Shown in pieces: positions 32,101 through 34,199 of a DNA stretch of 34,199 nt. Source of the DNA: Rodentolepis nana (taxonomy: Eukaryota > Platyhelminthes > Cestoda > Cyclophyllidea > Hymenolepididae); assembly GCA_900617975.1 (NCBI GenBank), contig UZAE01012083.1, forward strand, positions 1-34,199, in the 5' to 3' direction. The translations under genes and the position numbers were made by a program. Below the pieces are notes generated by a model. That model was given only the letters and a program-made list of their open reading frames with translations. It was not told where the DNA came from and did not search any database. The first letter of the stretch is position 1. Every line of letters starts with the position of its first letter.

Positions 32101-33328
32101 TATCCATTGCATTACCTTCTGACCGAAACTGGCGTAAAATTACTACCACCAAAGTGTTGAGATCAACGTGATCCCTTTGCTGTCGATGTTTTCACCTTTT
32201 GGTTTGTTTATATTTTTTTTTCTACGCGGAGCAAACAGCTCGAACCTCCTGTTTATGCGTGTATGTGTTGGTCGTCCTTTTAAGCGCAATAAGTACGGGG
32301 CCTTTCGCATGACTGGAGGTTTGGGAGAGATTTATTATGTGCCAAAATGCTGATGTTGAGGTGGCTTTGGATTATGAATTCAATTATGTTATGTTTTTTT
32401 TCTTCAGTGTTGTCAAACGTTTTCCAATGTGTTTTGAACTGCCACATTACGTCAAATTAAATAGTGAACTCAAGTGCGCACCTGAGGTTACGTAGTAGTG
32501 TTAGCTAAACAGTTTAAGGTCTACTGCCAAATTAACTCGCCTCTTATATACGGTCCTTTGGTTGACTCTTGAAAAGTTGAATATCTTCATTTGCTTTACT
32601 CAATTTGCATTTTATGGTTATATATATAAGGTACACCTTGATGTGGTTCACATGATCCTTGGGGTAGATTTTCGGGCTTCTGTTATTAATATCAGATAAC
32701 TTAGTGAAGGCATCAATTTCACAAGGTTTTGTTTATGTGACTTTTATTGGCAAATACTCTCCCAATGTCTACATTTAATTCCTTCCATTGCATTATACAC
32801 CTTTGCTAGCTTCAATGGACGCCAGTTATCCGTTAAAATTCCACGGCAAGTACACTTTCAAGTCGCCATCCCATAAGTATATCCGCAGAGTACACAGATT
32901 AATGATTTTGAAAATAACCTGACTACGCTATTGGGGGGGGGGAGGTATATTCAATTGCTTTCCCATCCATTTTGGGGTAGATTGTGGTTGGCAGTTCAGC
33001 GTCATGGGGTTGTTAGATGTTTAGCCATCCCAGAATCTGTGGTTAGTTGCTTTATAATGTGAAAATAATCGCTTGTAGTAGTAAGTGCTAATCGAACACC
33101 GCCACTAGTTCATCTTCTCTTGTCCATAACTTTTTTTAAATCTGTTCTACCCTTTCAGTTCCCTATGGGATCTATCTTCTGCCTCCAATTGAAACAAAAG
33201 GAATGGATGCGTCTCATGTGGACGAATTGATTGAAAAGACTCATAGCGCTATGCGAGAGGTCTTTGCTCTCACCGCAAAGGCTTCTCGCGAAGATGTTGG
33301 CAAGGATCTACGTGTCAAGGCACAGTGA
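29101..33328 (+). CDS. AGPAT: 1-acyl-sn-glycerol-3-phosphate acyltransferase (AGPAT), five exons
   Basis: Transfers an acyl group from acyl-CoA to lysophosphatidic acid, giving phosphatidic acid, at the ER membrane (family knowledge). Exons: 29101-29276, 29315-29448, 29521-29696, 29763-29931, 33159-33328. All introns are GT-AG, of 38, 72, 66 and 3227 bases, and the joined frame is 274 residues, against 278-283 in human AGPAT1/2. Hydrophobic helices lie at about 2-16 and 25-50. Motif I is NHQSFVD (95-101, the His and Asp being catalytic), motif II KVILIHRG (135-142), motif III FPEGTRNHNG (168-177), and motif IV is the LPIQPVVIS region. After motif III the order KKGAFHLAI and a late LPPIETKGM follows the AGPAT1/2 pattern closely. 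The start is the first ATG, placed before the first helix. The exon 4-5 join (G|TT codon) is inferred from homology, and an alternative last exon inside the long intron cannot be excluded. Confidence 0.93.
29932..33158 (+). other. Long fourth intron of the AGPAT gene
   Basis: Starts GTAAGCATG and ends in the pyrimidine tract CTACCCTTTCAG. It is T-rich on the plus strand, with a C run at 32031-32040 and a G run at 32933-32942. Open frames inside (30494-30682, 31611-31808, 32168-32353) show no domain. No copy of the LINE family or the solo LTR was recognised. Confidence 0.75.
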
Positions 33329-33648
33329 AGCGTGTCTGACTTTGGGTTGTAATTATTACTTATTTACTTGGGTCATATGCGATGCAAACGCAATTTTGCC
33401 ATGATGAATACAACATTTGATTAAAATTTAACATCTCAATTGGTTTTGTTGTTTTCATTTGGTGCTATGGATTGAAATTGGTGAACATTTAATTTTAATA
33501 CTGGATTAATTTGGTCATATGGGGGGAGGTTATTTTGAGGACAGTTGAATGTGCATACTAAATTTACATTTTCTGGTAGAGCAACTCTCCTTAATTGAAT
33601 CTAAATAATGAAAATACGTGAGATATGTGGAGAGAACTTTATTCGTTG

Positions 33649-33654
33649 AATAAA
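33649..33654 (+). terminator. Polyadenylation signal AATAAA
   Basis: The first canonical hexamer after the AGPAT stop, about 320 bases downstream, in GTTGAATAAAATATGG. It is a likely 3' end signal of the gene. Confidence 0.55.
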
Positions 33655-34199
33655 ATATGGCTGTGTCGTTGCGCTGCATGCGACATTAAGCTGGTAGTTT
33701 GGGCTGGCCCATTCCAGTATTGTTGATTACTAGAAAAAAAAGTTGCCGGAGTTAGAAGGGTGGAAAAGCGGCTGAATAGTCAAGGCCTGCCCATTCAACT
33801 GCAGGACTTAAGTTTGGAGGTATATTTTAGTAGATAACCAACCTTGATTGAGGTAGATCAGTGAGCTAACTTTGGAAAGAATAAAATGCATCCAGTAAGG
33901 AATTATTGACGATTATTAGCGATTTTTATTGAAAGGGTCGGAGGCGTGTGGAATAGAGATCTTCAATTGATTAATTGATTTATTATTACATTTTTCTAAT
34001 CTTCCCATTATTCATACTCAAAACGGGGCGGGGGGTGCATTACTTAGAAAAGGACTATAAAATCAAAGGTATTAGTGTGCAAGACCTTCGGTAAAATGGA
34101 AATCAGGACGGATTAATCGATCACTGTGGTAGCTAACTATGAAGCCTTGCATTACAGTAGGTGAACCAACATGAAGCACTTTGCCTAGAACTGGACACT
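33655..34199. other. Intergenic end of window
   Basis: No gene, RNA or repeat recognised in the last 545 bases. Confidence 0.55.

Noticed and set aside
31611..32353. Open frames in the long AGPAT intron
   Set aside because: No homology, no matching splice phases, and the exon 4-5 junction already gives a normal-length protein.
1..34199. Search for tRNA, rRNA, CRISPR arrays and bacterial-type operons
   Set aside because: None seen. Introns, repeats and composition are eukaryotic.

Overview
The window looks like nuclear DNA of a metazoan, most plausibly a flatworm (tapeworm or fluke). The grounds are strong AT-richness, a multi-exon acyltransferase gene with very short introns beside one long one, a splice-acceptor-like tract five bases before its start codon, and many retroelement remnants. 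The phylum is inference and the species cannot be told. Gene density is low.

Three protein genes are well supported. A 258-residue four-helix membrane protein with a proline-rich tail lies on the minus strand at 15830-16606. A 136-residue claudin/PMP22-like four-helix protein lies on the minus strand at 23464-23874. A complete five-exon 1-acyl-glycerol-3-phosphate acyltransferase (274 residues) lies on the plus strand at 29101-33328. These three do not form an evident functional cluster. A few other open frames may be exons and are given low confidence.

The striking content is a retroelement system. One partner is a non-LTR retrotransposon (LINE): its 5' end and endonuclease start are at 358-1 (minus), and 3' pieces with RNase H and a CCHC-like motif are at 25490-26092 (plus) and 18434-18883 (minus). 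The other partner is a family of about 325-335 bp elements at 2979, 5269, 20552, 22576, 24450 and a truncated one at 26112. These share both the 5' head and the 3' tail of the LINE around an unrelated middle. Several copies have visible target-site duplications, and even a 46-bp tail-only insertion at 7933 has one.

The shared 5' head can be folded by hand into the nested double pseudoknot of an HDV-like self-cleaving ribozyme. P1, P1.1, P2, P3, P4 and the active-site C are all in the expected order, and the first ribozyme base coincides with the element's 5' end. Known non-LTR elements such as R2 and trypanosome L1Tc carry such ribozymes. This window would show a LINE and its short parasite using the same ribozyme, with copies at different stages of decay.

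A probable 420-bp solo LTR (26463-26882), many long G or C homopolymers, and a small assembly problem around the single N at 26212 complete the picture.
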